Positions 57,266 to 64,000 of a DNA stretch of 64,000 bases are shown here, in pieces. Below the pieces are notes generated by a model. The model did no database searches. It saw nothing but the letters and a program-made list of their open reading frames with translations, and was not told the origin of the DNA. Position numbers and translations under genes: made by a program. Origin of the DNA: Mesorhizobium loti (lineage in GTDB: Bacteria; Pseudomonadota; Alphaproteobacteria; Rhizobiales; Rhizobiaceae); the NCBI GenBank assembly GCA_014189435.1, contig CP050293.1, forward strand, positions 1,803,001 through 1,867,000, written 5' to 3'. How positions within the stretch are numbered: the first letter of the stretch is position 1; the number at the start of each line of letters is the position of its first letter.

Positions 57266-57880
57266 ATGACCGACATCGACAATAAGGACGAAGAACGCCA
57301 CCGCGCGAAGATGGCCAAGCGCAAGGCGGTGCAGGATGCCGAGGTGGCGAGCAAGACGGTCGAGAAGGGGTTGCTGATCGTCAACACCGGTCCGGGCAAG
57401 GGCAAGACCACGGCCGCCTTCGGCCTGGCGCTGCGGATGCTCGGCTATGGCAAGCGCGTCGGCGTCGTCCAGTTCATCAAGGGCAAGTGGCACACCGGCG
57501 AGAAGGACGCCTTCGCCGCTTTCGGCGACCGCGTCGTCTGGCACGCGATGGGCGAGGGGTTCACCTGGGAAACGCAGGACCTGAAGCGCGACATCGCCGC
57601 CGCCGAAGCCGCGTGGGCCAAGGTGCTCGAACTGATGGCCGATCCGTCGATCAGCCTTCTGGTGCTCGACGAACTGAACATTGCGCTGCGCTACGACTAT
57701 CTCGATCTCGACAAGGTGGTTGCGGCGCTGAAAGCCCGCCGCGAGGGGCTGCATGTGGTCGTCACCGGCCGCAACGCCAAGCCGGCGCTGGTCGAGGCCG
57801 CCGACCTCGTCACCGAGATGGGCGTGACCAAGCACCATTTTTCCGCGGGCGTGAAGGCCCAGCAGGGGATCGAGTTCTGA
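57266..57880 (+). CDS. cobO: Corrinoid adenosyltransferase (cob(I)yrinic acid a,c-diamide adenosyltransferase)
   Basis: Adds the upper adenosyl ligand using ATP, 204 aa. P-loop NTGPGKGKTTAAFG near residues 40-53, VVQFIKGKW, VLDELNIALRY and a C-terminal HHFSAGVKAQQGIEF are CobO/BtuR (CobA of enterics) features. ATG at 57266, one base after the cobP stop. Last gene of the riboswitch-led cbtB operon; a repeat-filled gap separates it from convergent cobD. Confidence 0.95.
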   Translation: MTDIDNKDEERHRAKMAKRKAVQDAEVASKTVEKGLLIVNTGPGKGKTTAAFGLALRMLGYGKRVGVVQFIKGKWHTGEKDAFAAFGDRVVWHAMGEGFTWETQDLKRDIAAAEAAWAKVLELMADPSISLLVLDELNIALRYDYLDLDKVVAALKARREGLHVVVTGRNAKPALVEAADLVTEMGVTKHHFSAGVKAQQGIEF

Positions 57881-58399
57881 GATCTGTTGTCCCCTTTTGT
57901 GGGTAAGCATTCAAGTCTGGTCGCCAACGCTCCCAGCGGGGCTCCCTTCCTTTCCCTCCGGAGGGGAAGGTGGCGCTGCGAAGCAGCGACGGATTGGGGG
58001 AAGGCGGTTATCGAACGCGCGGCCGCCGATTGGCAGGCGCCACCCGGCGGGTGCGAAAACGCGACTGACGAGCAGGTCGACCCCCACTCCGTCTCGGCTT
58101 CGCCGAGCCACCTCTCCCCCGATCGACGGGGTAGAGGAAAGGCGCCAAGCTTTTTGCCGTCAACGCTCGTCCAGCAACGCTCCCTTCCTTTCCCTCCGGA
58201 GGGGGAAGGTGGCGCTGCGAAGCAGCGACGGATTGGGGGAACCACCTGGCAATCAAGCCTCGGGCCGATCAGTCATGCCAGTCAAAGAAGATGTGTGCAT
58301 AGCGTAGCCGATCGACGGGGGAGAGGAAAGGCGCGAACCTGTTGCAGCCCGGCTCCCTTCCTCACCTTCGGGAGAGAACCCACAAGGGGGAGGGTGAGG
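57881..58399. repeat. Repeat-filled gap between convergent cobO and cobD
   Basis: 519 bp with no gene. A unit of about 61 bp starting GCTCCCTTCCTTTCCCTCC occurs at 57941-58001 and again at 58179-58240, each with GGAAGGTGGCGCTGCG and AGCAGCGACGGATTGGGGGA. A shorter unit GATCGACGGGGTAGAGGAAA occurs at 58121 and, with one change, at 58310. The last part (CTCACCTTCGGGAGAGAACC...GGGAGGGTGAGG) is another inverted repeat. These look like decayed copies of dispersed intergenic elements. Confidence 0.75.
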
Positions 58400-59368
58400 T
58401 CACGCCAGAACAACGACGACCGCGACCAACCCAAACAGCGTGATCAGCAGGTAGTCGGCGACGCGATAGAGTTTCAGCGCCTGCCTTATGTCGACGCTGT
58501 CGGCTTCGCGCCGCCCACCTTCGCCCATGAAGACATCGTCAACCAGGACGCCGCCGTAGCTGCGCGGCCCGGCGAGCGCCAGGCCGAGTGCGCCGGCCAT
58601 CGCCGCTTCCGGCCAGCCGGCATTGGGCGAGCGGTGTTTTTTCGCGTCGCGCCACACCGCGTGCCAGGCATCGCGCGGATCGGCGCCCCTGACCAGGAAC
58701 GCCGCCAGCACGATCAGCAATGCCGTCAGCCGCGATGCCGGCAGGTTGATCCAATCGTCGAAGCGCGCTGCCGCCCAGCCGAAGGCCTCGTGGCGCGGGG
58801 TGCGGTGGCCGATCATCGAATCGGCGGTGTTGGCGGCCTTGTAGGCCGCGCCGCCGGCTAGGCCGCCGACACCGGTCCAGAAGGCGGGGGCGACGATGCC
58901 GTCGGAAAAATTCTCGGCCAGGCTCTCGATCGCCGCGCGGCAGACACCGGCTCTATCCAGCGTTTCGGGATCGCGGCCGACGATTCGCGAGACGGCCACG
59001 CGGCCCAGAGCCAAGCCGCCGGTGTCGAGCGCGTCGGCTACCGCCTCCACATGCTCATAAAGGCTCTTCTGCGACAGAAGCGACGTTGCCAGGAGGGCCG
59101 TGATGATCAGGCCCATGGGAACGAACCAAAACAGAATCTGCACGCCGAGGCCGATCACCGCCGGCACCAGCACGATGACCAGCAGCGCCTGGACACCACG
59201 CTTGCGACGCAGCGCGTCGGGATCAGCGGCGTGGTTGAGCCTGCGGTCGAGAAAGGATATCAGCCTGCCGAACCACGTCACCGGATGGCCGATGGCGCGA
59301 AACAGCCAGTCCGGGTAGCCCAGGACAAATTCGACGGCCAATGACAGGAAAGCGATCAGGACTGACAT
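58400..59368 (-). CDS. cobD: Adenosylcobinamide-phosphate synthase (CobD/CbiB)
   Basis: Membrane enzyme that attaches aminopropanol phosphate to cobyric acid, 322 aa. Starts MSVLIAFLSLAVEFVLGYPD; HPVTWFGRLISFLD, ENFSDGIVAPAFW near residue 155 and NTADSMIGHRTPR near 182 are family motifs. The ATG at 59368 overlaps the cobC ATG on the other strand within a CATG palindrome. The frame extends farther upstream, but only inside cobC. Confidence 0.93.
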   Translation of the reverse strand: MSVLIAFLSLAVEFVLGYPDWLFRAIGHPVTWFGRLISFLDRRLNHAADPDALRRKRGVQALLVIVLVPAVIGLGVQILFWFVPMGLIITALLATSLLSQKSLYEHVEAVADALDTGGLALGRVAVSRIVGRDPETLDRAGVCRAAIESLAENFSDGIVAPAFWTGVGGLAGGAAYKAANTADSMIGHRTPRHEAFGWAAARFDDWINLPASRLTALLIVLAAFLVRGADPRDAWHAVWRDAKKHRSPNAGWPEAAMAGALGLALAGPRSYGGVLVDDVFMGEGGRREADSVDIRQALKLYRVADYLLITLFGLVAVVVVLA

Positions 59369-60413
59369 GAAGCTTCTTGAAGGAGCGGTGGACCATGGTG
59401 GAAGTCTTGGCCGGGCGAGGGCGCTTTTCCCCAACGCCATGCTGCCTTTCGTCGACCTCTCGACCGGTATCAATCCGCACTCCTATCCGCTTTTCGACCT
59501 GCCCGCCACCTCGCTGTCGCGCTTGCCGGAAGCCGCGCGCACGCGTGACCTGATAGAGATCGCGGCCAGCACCTATGGCGCGCTGTCGCCAGCCAATGTC
59601 GCGGCGGCTCCGGGCACGCAAATCCTGTTGCCGCGCGTCGCCTCGCTGATCGCGCCCGGCAAGGCGCTGGTGCTGGGGCCGACCTATGCCGAACATGCCC
59701 GCGCGGCAGTGATCGCGGGGCACGAGGTGACCGAGGTTGGCGATTTCGCTGATCTGGCCGGCGCCGACCTTGCCATCATCGTCAATCCGAACAATCCGGA
59801 CGGACGTGTCATAGAGCGCGACCGGTTGCTGGCTCTGGCCGCCGGATTGCGCGCGAAGGGCGGGCTGCTGGTCGTCGATGAGGCGTTCATGGATGTCGGC
59901 CCGCGCGAACACAGCCTCGCGGGCGATGTCGATCGGCGCGGCATCGTCGTGCTGCGGTCGTTCGGCAAGTTCTTCGGTCTGGCCGGCCTGCGGCTTGGAT
60001 TTGCACTTTCCGACGTTGCGACGGTCGAACGGCTGGAAACGCAATTCGGACCGTGGGCCGTCGCCGGCCCGGCGCTGGAATATGGCATCCGCGCGCTTGC
60101 CGATATCGGCTGGCAGGACGCAATGCGGACGTCGCTGACCGGTGAATCGGCGCGGCTCGATGCACTGTTCGGTCGCTTCGGCGTTCCCGTCGCGGGCGGC
60201 ACCACGCTGTTCCGCTATCTCCGCTTGGCCGATGCGGCCGGCCTGTTTTCCGCACTTGGCGAGCGCGGCATCCTGCTTCGGCATTTTGCCGACCGGCCTG
60301 ACGTTCTGCGCGCCGGCTTGCCGGGGAGTGAGCTGGAGTGGCAGCGGCTCGAATCCGCTCTTGCCGAATGGGCGGCACGGCGCGAGGATCGATCGAAGGG
60401 TTTGAAACAATGA
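59367..60413 (+). CDS. cobC: Threonine-phosphate decarboxylase
   Basis: PLP-dependent aminotransferase-fold enzyme, 348 aa, that makes aminopropanol phosphate, substrate of CobD. DHGGSLGRARALFP and DLSTGINPHSYP near the N-terminus, NPNNPDGRV near residue 142 and the PLP lysine in LRSFGKFFGLAGLRLGF near 208 identify it. AGGA lies 6 nt before the ATG. Divergent from cobD with overlapping start codons. The stop overlaps the next gene (ATGA). Confidence 0.93.
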   Translation: MKLLEGAVDHGGSLGRARALFPNAMLPFVDLSTGINPHSYPLFDLPATSLSRLPEAARTRDLIEIAASTYGALSPANVAAAPGTQILLPRVASLIAPGKALVLGPTYAEHARAAVIAGHEVTEVGDFADLAGADLAIIVNPNNPDGRVIERDRLLALAAGLRAKGGLLVVDEAFMDVGPREHSLAGDVDRRGIVVLRSFGKFFGLAGLRLGFALSDVATVERLETQFGPWAVAGPALEYGIRALADIGWQDAMRTSLTGESARLDALFGRFGVPVAGGTTLFRYLRLADAAGLFSALGERGILLRHFADRPDVLRAGLPGSELEWQRLESALAEWAARREDRSKGLKQ

Positions 60414-60919
60414 TCCATGTCTGCTCGCTGGCAAAGATCGAGGAAACGGTGGCCAGGACCGGCGCCGACCGCATGCTGTCGCTGCTCGCCGCCGGCACGG
60501 AGGTGGTGCGGCCGGCGTCGATCTTGAGGGAGAACCACCTCCATCTGGTCATGCACGACATTGCGGTGGCGCAGGACGGCATGACCATGCCGGGCGAGGA
60601 GCATGTCCGCAACCTGCTCGATTTCGCGCGCCGCTGGGACCGGGCAAGGCCGATGCTCGTGCATTGCTATGCCGGCATCAGCCGCTCGACCGCTTCGGCC
60701 TACATCATCGCCGCGGCATTGGCGCCAAAGCGTGACGAGGCCGAGCTGGCGCGGACGCTACGGGCGCTGTCGCCATCGGCGACGCCCAATCCGCGACTGA
60801 TCGCCGTGGCCGACGCGCTGCTCGATAGAAAGGGCCGCATGGTCGAGGCGATCGAATCGATCGGGCGTGGCGCGGATGCCTTTGAGGGCACGCCCTTCGC
60901 GCTGAAGATCGACAGTTAG
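60410..60919 (+). CDS. Dual-specificity / tyrosine phosphatase-like protein
   Basis: 169 aa. The phosphatase P-loop HCYAGISRSTA near residues 84-94 has the catalytic Cys and Arg (HCx5R). A general acid candidate is the Asp in VMHDIAVAQDG near residue 47. It is coupled to cobC by an ATGA overlap, so it may act on a phosphorylated B12 intermediate such as alpha-ribazole phosphate, but that is only inference from position; a protein phosphatase is equally possible. Confidence 0.8.
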   Translation: MIHVCSLAKIEETVARTGADRMLSLLAAGTEVVRPASILRENHLHLVMHDIAVAQDGMTMPGEEHVRNLLDFARRWDRARPMLVHCYAGISRSTASAYIIAAALAPKRDEAELARTLRALSPSATPNPRLIAVADALLDRKGRMVEAIESIGRGADAFEGTPFALKIDS

Positions 60920-60941
60920 CTGCCTATATATCGTTGTTGGG

Positions 60942-61238
60942 CTATCGAGTGCCTTCATTCGCCCAATCTTCATGCCCGTGGCGCACCCGGACAATGAACA
61001 CGCCGCCGTCGGCTTCGATCCGGTAGACGACAAGATGGGCCTTGAAGGGATGGATACGCATCGGTGGCGCCAATTCAAGCCGCTCCCGCGCTATTCGGGG
61101 ACTGGCGGCGATCAGGTCAAAGATCGCGAACAACTCGTCATGATACTGTCTGGCCTGCACAGCGCCGAACAGGCGTACCCCTTGCTCGGCAATACCGACA
61201 ATGTCCTCTTCCGCAGCTGAAGAAAGGCGAAATCCCAC
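60942..61238 (-). CDS. parE: ParE-family toxin
   Basis: 98-aa toxin of the RelE/ParE superfamily. MGFRLSSAAEEDIVGIAEQG at the start and a C-terminal YRIEADGGVFIVRVRHGHEDW, including the usual basic VRVRHGHED end, are typical. GTG start at 61238 shares one base with the antitoxin stop. ParE toxins usually inhibit DNA gyrase; target here is inferred from family. Confidence 0.87.
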   Translation of the reverse strand: MGFRLSSAAEEDIVGIAEQGVRLFGAVQARQYHDELFAIFDLIAASPRIARERLELAPPMRIHPFKAHLVVYRIEADGGVFIVRVRHGHEDWANEGTR

Positions 61239-61486
61239 TACCCGGGTGTCTTTTCAGCGCGCTTAACCGCCTCAGTGAAAAGCGCGTCCCTGGATCGATT
61301 GCCGATGCCACTCCTCAAGCCATCATCGACAAAGCGCTGCATGGCGGCAATCTTGTCATTGCGCTCCTGATCCCGACGGATCAAATCGCGCACATAATCG
61401 CTCGCGTTGGCGTAGCGGCCCGTTTCGGCTTGCGCCTCAACCCAATCCTTCATCGGGTCGGGCAATGATACGTTCATTGTTGCCAT
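61238..61486 (-). CDS. parD: ParD-family antitoxin
   Basis: 82 aa from the ATG at 61486 (MATMNVSLPDPMKDWVEAQA), a ribbon-helix-helix protein with the YANASDYVRDLIRRDQERND segment of CopG/ParD regulators. Upstream in-frame ATGs extend the frame to 61537 without family similarity. Precedes and overlaps the toxin gene by one base, the standard arrangement, so the pair is probably autoregulated by the antitoxin. Confidence 0.87.
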   Translation of the reverse strand: MATMNVSLPDPMKDWVEAQAETGRYANASDYVRDLIRRDQERNDKIAAMQRFVDDGLRSGIGNRSRDALFTEAVKRAEKTPG

Positions 61487-61588
61487 ACTGGCCTCCATAT
61501 CCCGTCCAGTATGGTCCATTTTGGCAAAGTTTGTCAAAATCTCCTGTGACAGCGCCTGCCTTTCGATGCCAGGCCACTGGTTTGGAGG

Positions 61589-62392
61589 CTACTTCAACCA
61601 CTCTGCGAGTTTCGCCTTGCGCACATCCCGCAGCAGGCTGATGAAACCGTCGGCCTGATATTCTGCCGTCAGCCGGCCCTTTTCTGATGTCGCAATGCTG
61701 GCGTCGCCGACCACGCCGTTCGGGTTGAGGTCGCTGGCGATCCAGGCGAAGGCGTGGGTGCCGGTGTGGCGCAGCAGCGAGAATTCCTTCTCGGCCTTCG
61801 CGACGTTGGAAACGAAATTGTCTGATTTGCCCATGTCGACAAGATCGGGTCGGAAATGCAGCATCAGCGAGGTCTCGACATCGCCGCCATGGATGCCGTG
61901 GCGGTCCTCAAGTTCGGTGTACATGCCGGCCGGGCGGCCGAAGCGCTGCCAGCTGGTCTTCACGGCCAGCATGTTTTCGCGCACGCGCAGTTCGCGCGTG
62001 ACGATGCCCATGATCTCTTCATTGCCGCCATGCGAATTGACGACGATCAGCTTGCGCACGCCGGCGCGCGCGATCGAGAGGCCAAGTTCGGTCCAGGCTT
62101 CAACCAGCGTCGTTGCCGGCAGAGTAAGAGTGCCCGGCGCGTGAAGATGCTCGTTCGACTTGCCCACCGCCTGCACCGGCAGGATACGGATGTCGAGGTC
62201 GTCGGGCAGGCGCGAAATGACAGTGTCGAGCATGCCGTTCATGATCGAAGTGTCGGTCGAAACCGGCAGATGCGGACCATGCTGCTCGATCGCCGCCACC
62301 GGCAGCACGGCGATGGTCGCCTCCGGGTCGATCGAGGCGTATTCGGTGGTCCGGTAGTCGCCCCACCACACACGTCTTTTTGTTTCGTTCAT
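61589..62392 (-). CDS. Creatininase-family amidohydrolase
   Basis: 267 aa. Metal-binding motifs of the family: VAAIEQHGPHLPVSTDT near residues 33-49, VVNSHGGNEE near 112 and HGIHGGDVETSLML near 163. Members hydrolyse creatinine, or cyclic amides and related ring compounds; the exact substrate is not given by the sequence. ATG at 62392 (MNETKRRVWWGDY) with a palindromic repeat lying just upstream; an open frame runs through the repeat to 62665 but is not credible. Same direction as ridA. Confidence 0.85.
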   Translation of the reverse strand: MNETKRRVWWGDYRTTEYASIDPEATIAVLPVAAIEQHGPHLPVSTDTSIMNGMLDTVISRLPDDLDIRILPVQAVGKSNEHLHAPGTLTLPATTLVEAWTELGLSIARAGVRKLIVVNSHGGNEEIMGIVTRELRVRENMLAVKTSWQRFGRPAGMYTELEDRHGIHGGDVETSLMLHFRPDLVDMGKSDNFVSNVAKAEKEFSLLRHTGTHAFAWIASDLNPNGVVGDASIATSEKGRLTAEYQADGFISLLRDVRKAKLAEWLK

Positions 62393-62417
62393 TTCGAGCC
62401 TCGACGGAATTGATCTG

Positions 62418-62550
62418 GCGTCGGCGCTGCCCCTCACCCTTACCCTCTCCCTGTGAAGAACGGGGAGAGGGGGCGCCAGCGTTGGAGCTTCACCCTTCTC
62501 CCCGTCACTATACGGGGAGAAGGTGCCGGCAGGCGGATGAGGGGCAGCGC
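62418..62550. repeat. Dispersed palindromic repeat, copy 2 of a pair
   Basis: About 133 bp between ridA and the creatininase gene, the near-identical inverse of 4660-4793. Shared blocks include GCGTCGGCGCTGCCCCTCAC, CTTCTCCCCGTCACTATACG and GCCGGCAGGCGGATGAGGGG. Only a few substitutions separate the copies. Confidence 0.85.
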
Positions 62551-62615
62551 AGACTTTGGTGTGGTGTAGCTTCAGATTGCCAGCCTGTCGATTCGTAGCG
62601 CCTCGCTTAGGCCGA

Positions 62616-62999
62616 TCACCCGGCCGCGATCGCTTCGACCTCGACCTTGAATTCGGGCCGGGCAAATCCCGAGACGATCATCAGCGTCGATGCCGGCGCG
62701 GGGCTGGAAAACAGCCGGTCGCGAACGTCCATATACGGCCGCAGATGCGCGCGGTCGGTGACATAGGCGTTGATGCGCACGATGTCTTGCAGACCCAGCC
62801 CAGCTTCGCCTAGCACCGCTTCGATGTTGCGGAAACAAAGTTCGGCCTGCGCGCCGGCGTCTTCCGGTATCTGATCGTCCGCGGTGATGGCGACCTGACC
62901 CGAGCACAGCACCAGCCGCTTACCCGCTGGCACCTCGACGCCGTGGCTGTAGCGGGCAAAGGGCTGCTTGATCGACTTCGGGGTGAGGAATTTGAACAT
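62616..62999 (-). CDS. RidA family protein (YjgF/UK114)
   Basis: 127 aa from the ATG at 62999 (MFKFLTPKSIKQP). RidA proteins deaminate reactive enamine/imine intermediates; related members act in pyrimidine breakdown. Family features: LVLCSGQVAITADDQIPEDA, QAELCFRNIEAVLGEAG and VEVEAIAAG at the end. The exact subgroup cannot be told. Its stop is about 220 bp from the creatininase start, with the repeat between. Confidence 0.85.
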   Translation of the reverse strand: MFKFLTPKSIKQPFARYSHGVEVPAGKRLVLCSGQVAITADDQIPEDAGAQAELCFRNIEAVLGEAGLGLQDIVRINAYVTDRAHLRPYMDVRDRLFSSPAPASTLMIVSGFARPEFKVEVEAIAAG

Positions 63000-63185
63000 C
63001 GCAATCTCCGGTTTGGCGCAGCCTAAGGCCTGACCCATTGCACCTTCAAGATGGCGGTGCATGTTGCCCGGGCGATTGTGGACAGGCGTTCAAAAAATAG
63101 GCACGATGCCTTCCGTACAGCATGACCCGTCCGCCCTTGGCAGTGCAATGCCTTTCAAGCGGGCGGTCCCGGCGCAAGGCGCCGG

Positions 63186-63201
63186 TGGCATGTGTCTTGC
63201 T
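63186..63201 (+). promoter_or_regulatory. Sigma-54 (RpoN) promoter upstream of the ABC transporter gene
   Basis: TGGCATGTGTCTTGCT has the GG and GC pairs separated by ten bases (minus-24/minus-12 type) and matches the consensus TGGCAY-N-TTGCW well. It lies 63 bp upstream of the ATG at 63264, with no other gene between. Suggests nitrogen- or activator-dependent control. The rest of the 63000-63263 gap shows nothing else convincing. Confidence 0.75.
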
Positions 63202-63263
63202 TCTTGAATCTTTGGTGTCGAGCCTGGCGCGTGGCGCGCCGGAGCAAACAAAGGGTGGTGTCG

Positions 63264-64000
63264 ATGTACGGAAGACAGAAGATCTCGGTGGCGGTTGTGG
63301 CCTTGCTTGCAGCCAGCACGCTGGGTGCGGCTGCGAATGAAAAAGTCACCTTCGGCACCAACTGGTTGGCCGAGCCGGAACATGGCGGATATTATCAGTC
63401 CGTGGCGGACGGCACCTACGCTGCCTGCGGCCTCGACGTCACCATCATGCAGGGCGGTCCGCAGGTCAGCGGCCGGCCGATGCTGCTTGCCGGCAAGATC
63501 GATTTCTACATGGGCGGCAATCTGTTGTCGGCTTTCGATGCCGTCCAGCAAGGCATTCCGATGCGCGTGGTGGCGGCGGATTTCCAGAAGGACCCGCAGG
63601 TCATCATGTCCCACCCCGGCGAGGGGCTCGACAAATGGGAGGACCTGAAGAACGCCGACCAGTACATATTGGGCGACGAGGGCGTGCAGACCTTCTTCCA
63701 GTGGATGGTCATCGAACTCGGCTTCGACGCCTCCAAGCGCGCGCCTTACACCTACAACACCGCTCCCTTCCTCGCCAACAAGAAGTCGATCCAGCAGGGC
63801 TACGTCACCTCCGAACCATTCGCGGTCAAGAAGGAGGGCGGCTTCGTGCCGAACCAGTTCCTGCTTGCCGACTATGGCTGGGACACCTACTCGACGACGA
63901 TCGAGGTGATGCAGGACACGATCGACAAGAAGCCGGAGGTGGTCCAGTGCTTCGTCGATGGCTCGGCCAAGGGTTGGTACAAATATCTCTACGGCGACAA
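63264..64000 (+). CDS. ABC transporter substrate-binding protein (NMT1/SsuA/THI5-like), 5' part
   Basis: First 245 codons; the gene runs off the window. Signal peptide MYGRQKISVAVVALLAASTL with probable cleavage after GAAA, then KVTFGTNWLAEPEHGGYYQS, the start of an NMT1/THI5-like periplasmic-binding domain, and GRPMLLAGKIDFYMGGNLLS, the usual hinge-side motif. Likely the first gene of an importer operon for a nitrogen- or sulfur-containing small molecule (thiamine-precursor, taurine or pyrimidine type). Sigma-54 promoter upstream. AAAGGGTGG precedes the ATG. Confidence 0.85.
   Translation, partial: MYGRQKISVAVVALLAASTLGAAANEKVTFGTNWLAEPEHGGYYQSVADGTYAACGLDVTIMQGGPQVSGRPMLLAGKIDFYMGGNLLSAFDAVQQGIPMRVVAADFQKDPQVIMSHPGEGLDKWEDLKNADQYILGDEGVQTFFQWMVIELGFDASKRAPYTYNTAPFLANKKSIQQGYVTSEPFAVKKEGGFVPNQFLLADYGWDTYSTTIEVMQDTIDKKPEVVQCFVDGSAKGWYKYLYGD

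Noticed and set aside
57941..58240. Possible CRISPR array
   Set aside because: Only two copies of a long unit with one long spacing; no regular short repeats or spacers and no cas genes.
62393..62665. N-terminal extension of the creatininase-family protein
   Set aside because: The extra residues are encoded by the dispersed repeat; the ATG at 62392 fits the family.

Overview
The window is GC-rich chromosomal DNA of an alphaproteobacterium of the order Hyphomicrobiales (Rhizobiales). A Mesorhizobium-like organism is the best guess, inferred from the nuoA-N gene order with an extended NuoE, the aerobic cob gene set, a serine-cycle cluster, alphaproteobacterial LexA operator type and several families of dispersed palindromic repeats. 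No plasmid, phage or symbiosis-island genes were seen.

Region 1 (1-14.5 kb) is an aerobic cobalamin (B12) cluster, nearly all on the minus strand. A B12 riboswitch (about 14.3-14.5 kb) leads DUF1636-cobW-cobN-cobG-cobH-cobI-cobJ, with ATGA/GTGA overlaps between most genes. A second run, cobL-cobE-cobM-cobA-cobB-cobV, starts at 4656, divergent from cobK. cobG and cobN are each interrupted by a copy of the same roughly 160-bp palindromic element. As written both genes are frameshifted, but single-base homopolymer corrections would make both inserts open in the same translation phase.

Region 2 (14.5-42.2 kb) holds a YcaQ-like DNA glycosylase gene (minus), then the complete nuoA-N operon with two extra genes (a membrane protein between nuoE and nuoF, and a protein between nuoF and nuoG carrying the same C-terminal domain as NuoE). 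After it come birA (frameshifted), rnj, mce, a DUF1467 gene, proS, lolC and lolD. An intact IS5/IS427-type element sits in the lolD stop codon. Beyond it is a LexA box followed by a 28-residue membrane peptide gene, then an M50-family membrane protease.

Region 3 (42.2-55.4 kb) contains lipB, tRNA-Leu(GAG), a serine-cycle module (sga-mcl-mtkA-mtkB; sga and mtkA each carry a homopolymer frameshift), a LuxR/NarL-type regulator, mgtE, a LiuR-like MerR regulator, an ICMT-like methyltransferase, a DUF1624 acyltransferase-like protein, an MFS transporter and a Rieske oxygenase.

Region 4 (55.5-64 kb) is a second B12 locus: riboswitch-cbtB-cbtA-cobP-cobO on plus, cobD on minus, cobC plus a dual-specificity-type phosphatase on plus. 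Next are a ParDE toxin-antitoxin pair, a creatininase-family hydrolase, a RidA protein and the start of an ABC transporter operon with a sigma-54 promoter.

Several conserved genes (birA, mtkA, sga, cobG) are broken only by one-base changes in homopolymer runs. This points to base-calling errors at homopolymers, although real slippage cannot be excluded from sequence alone.
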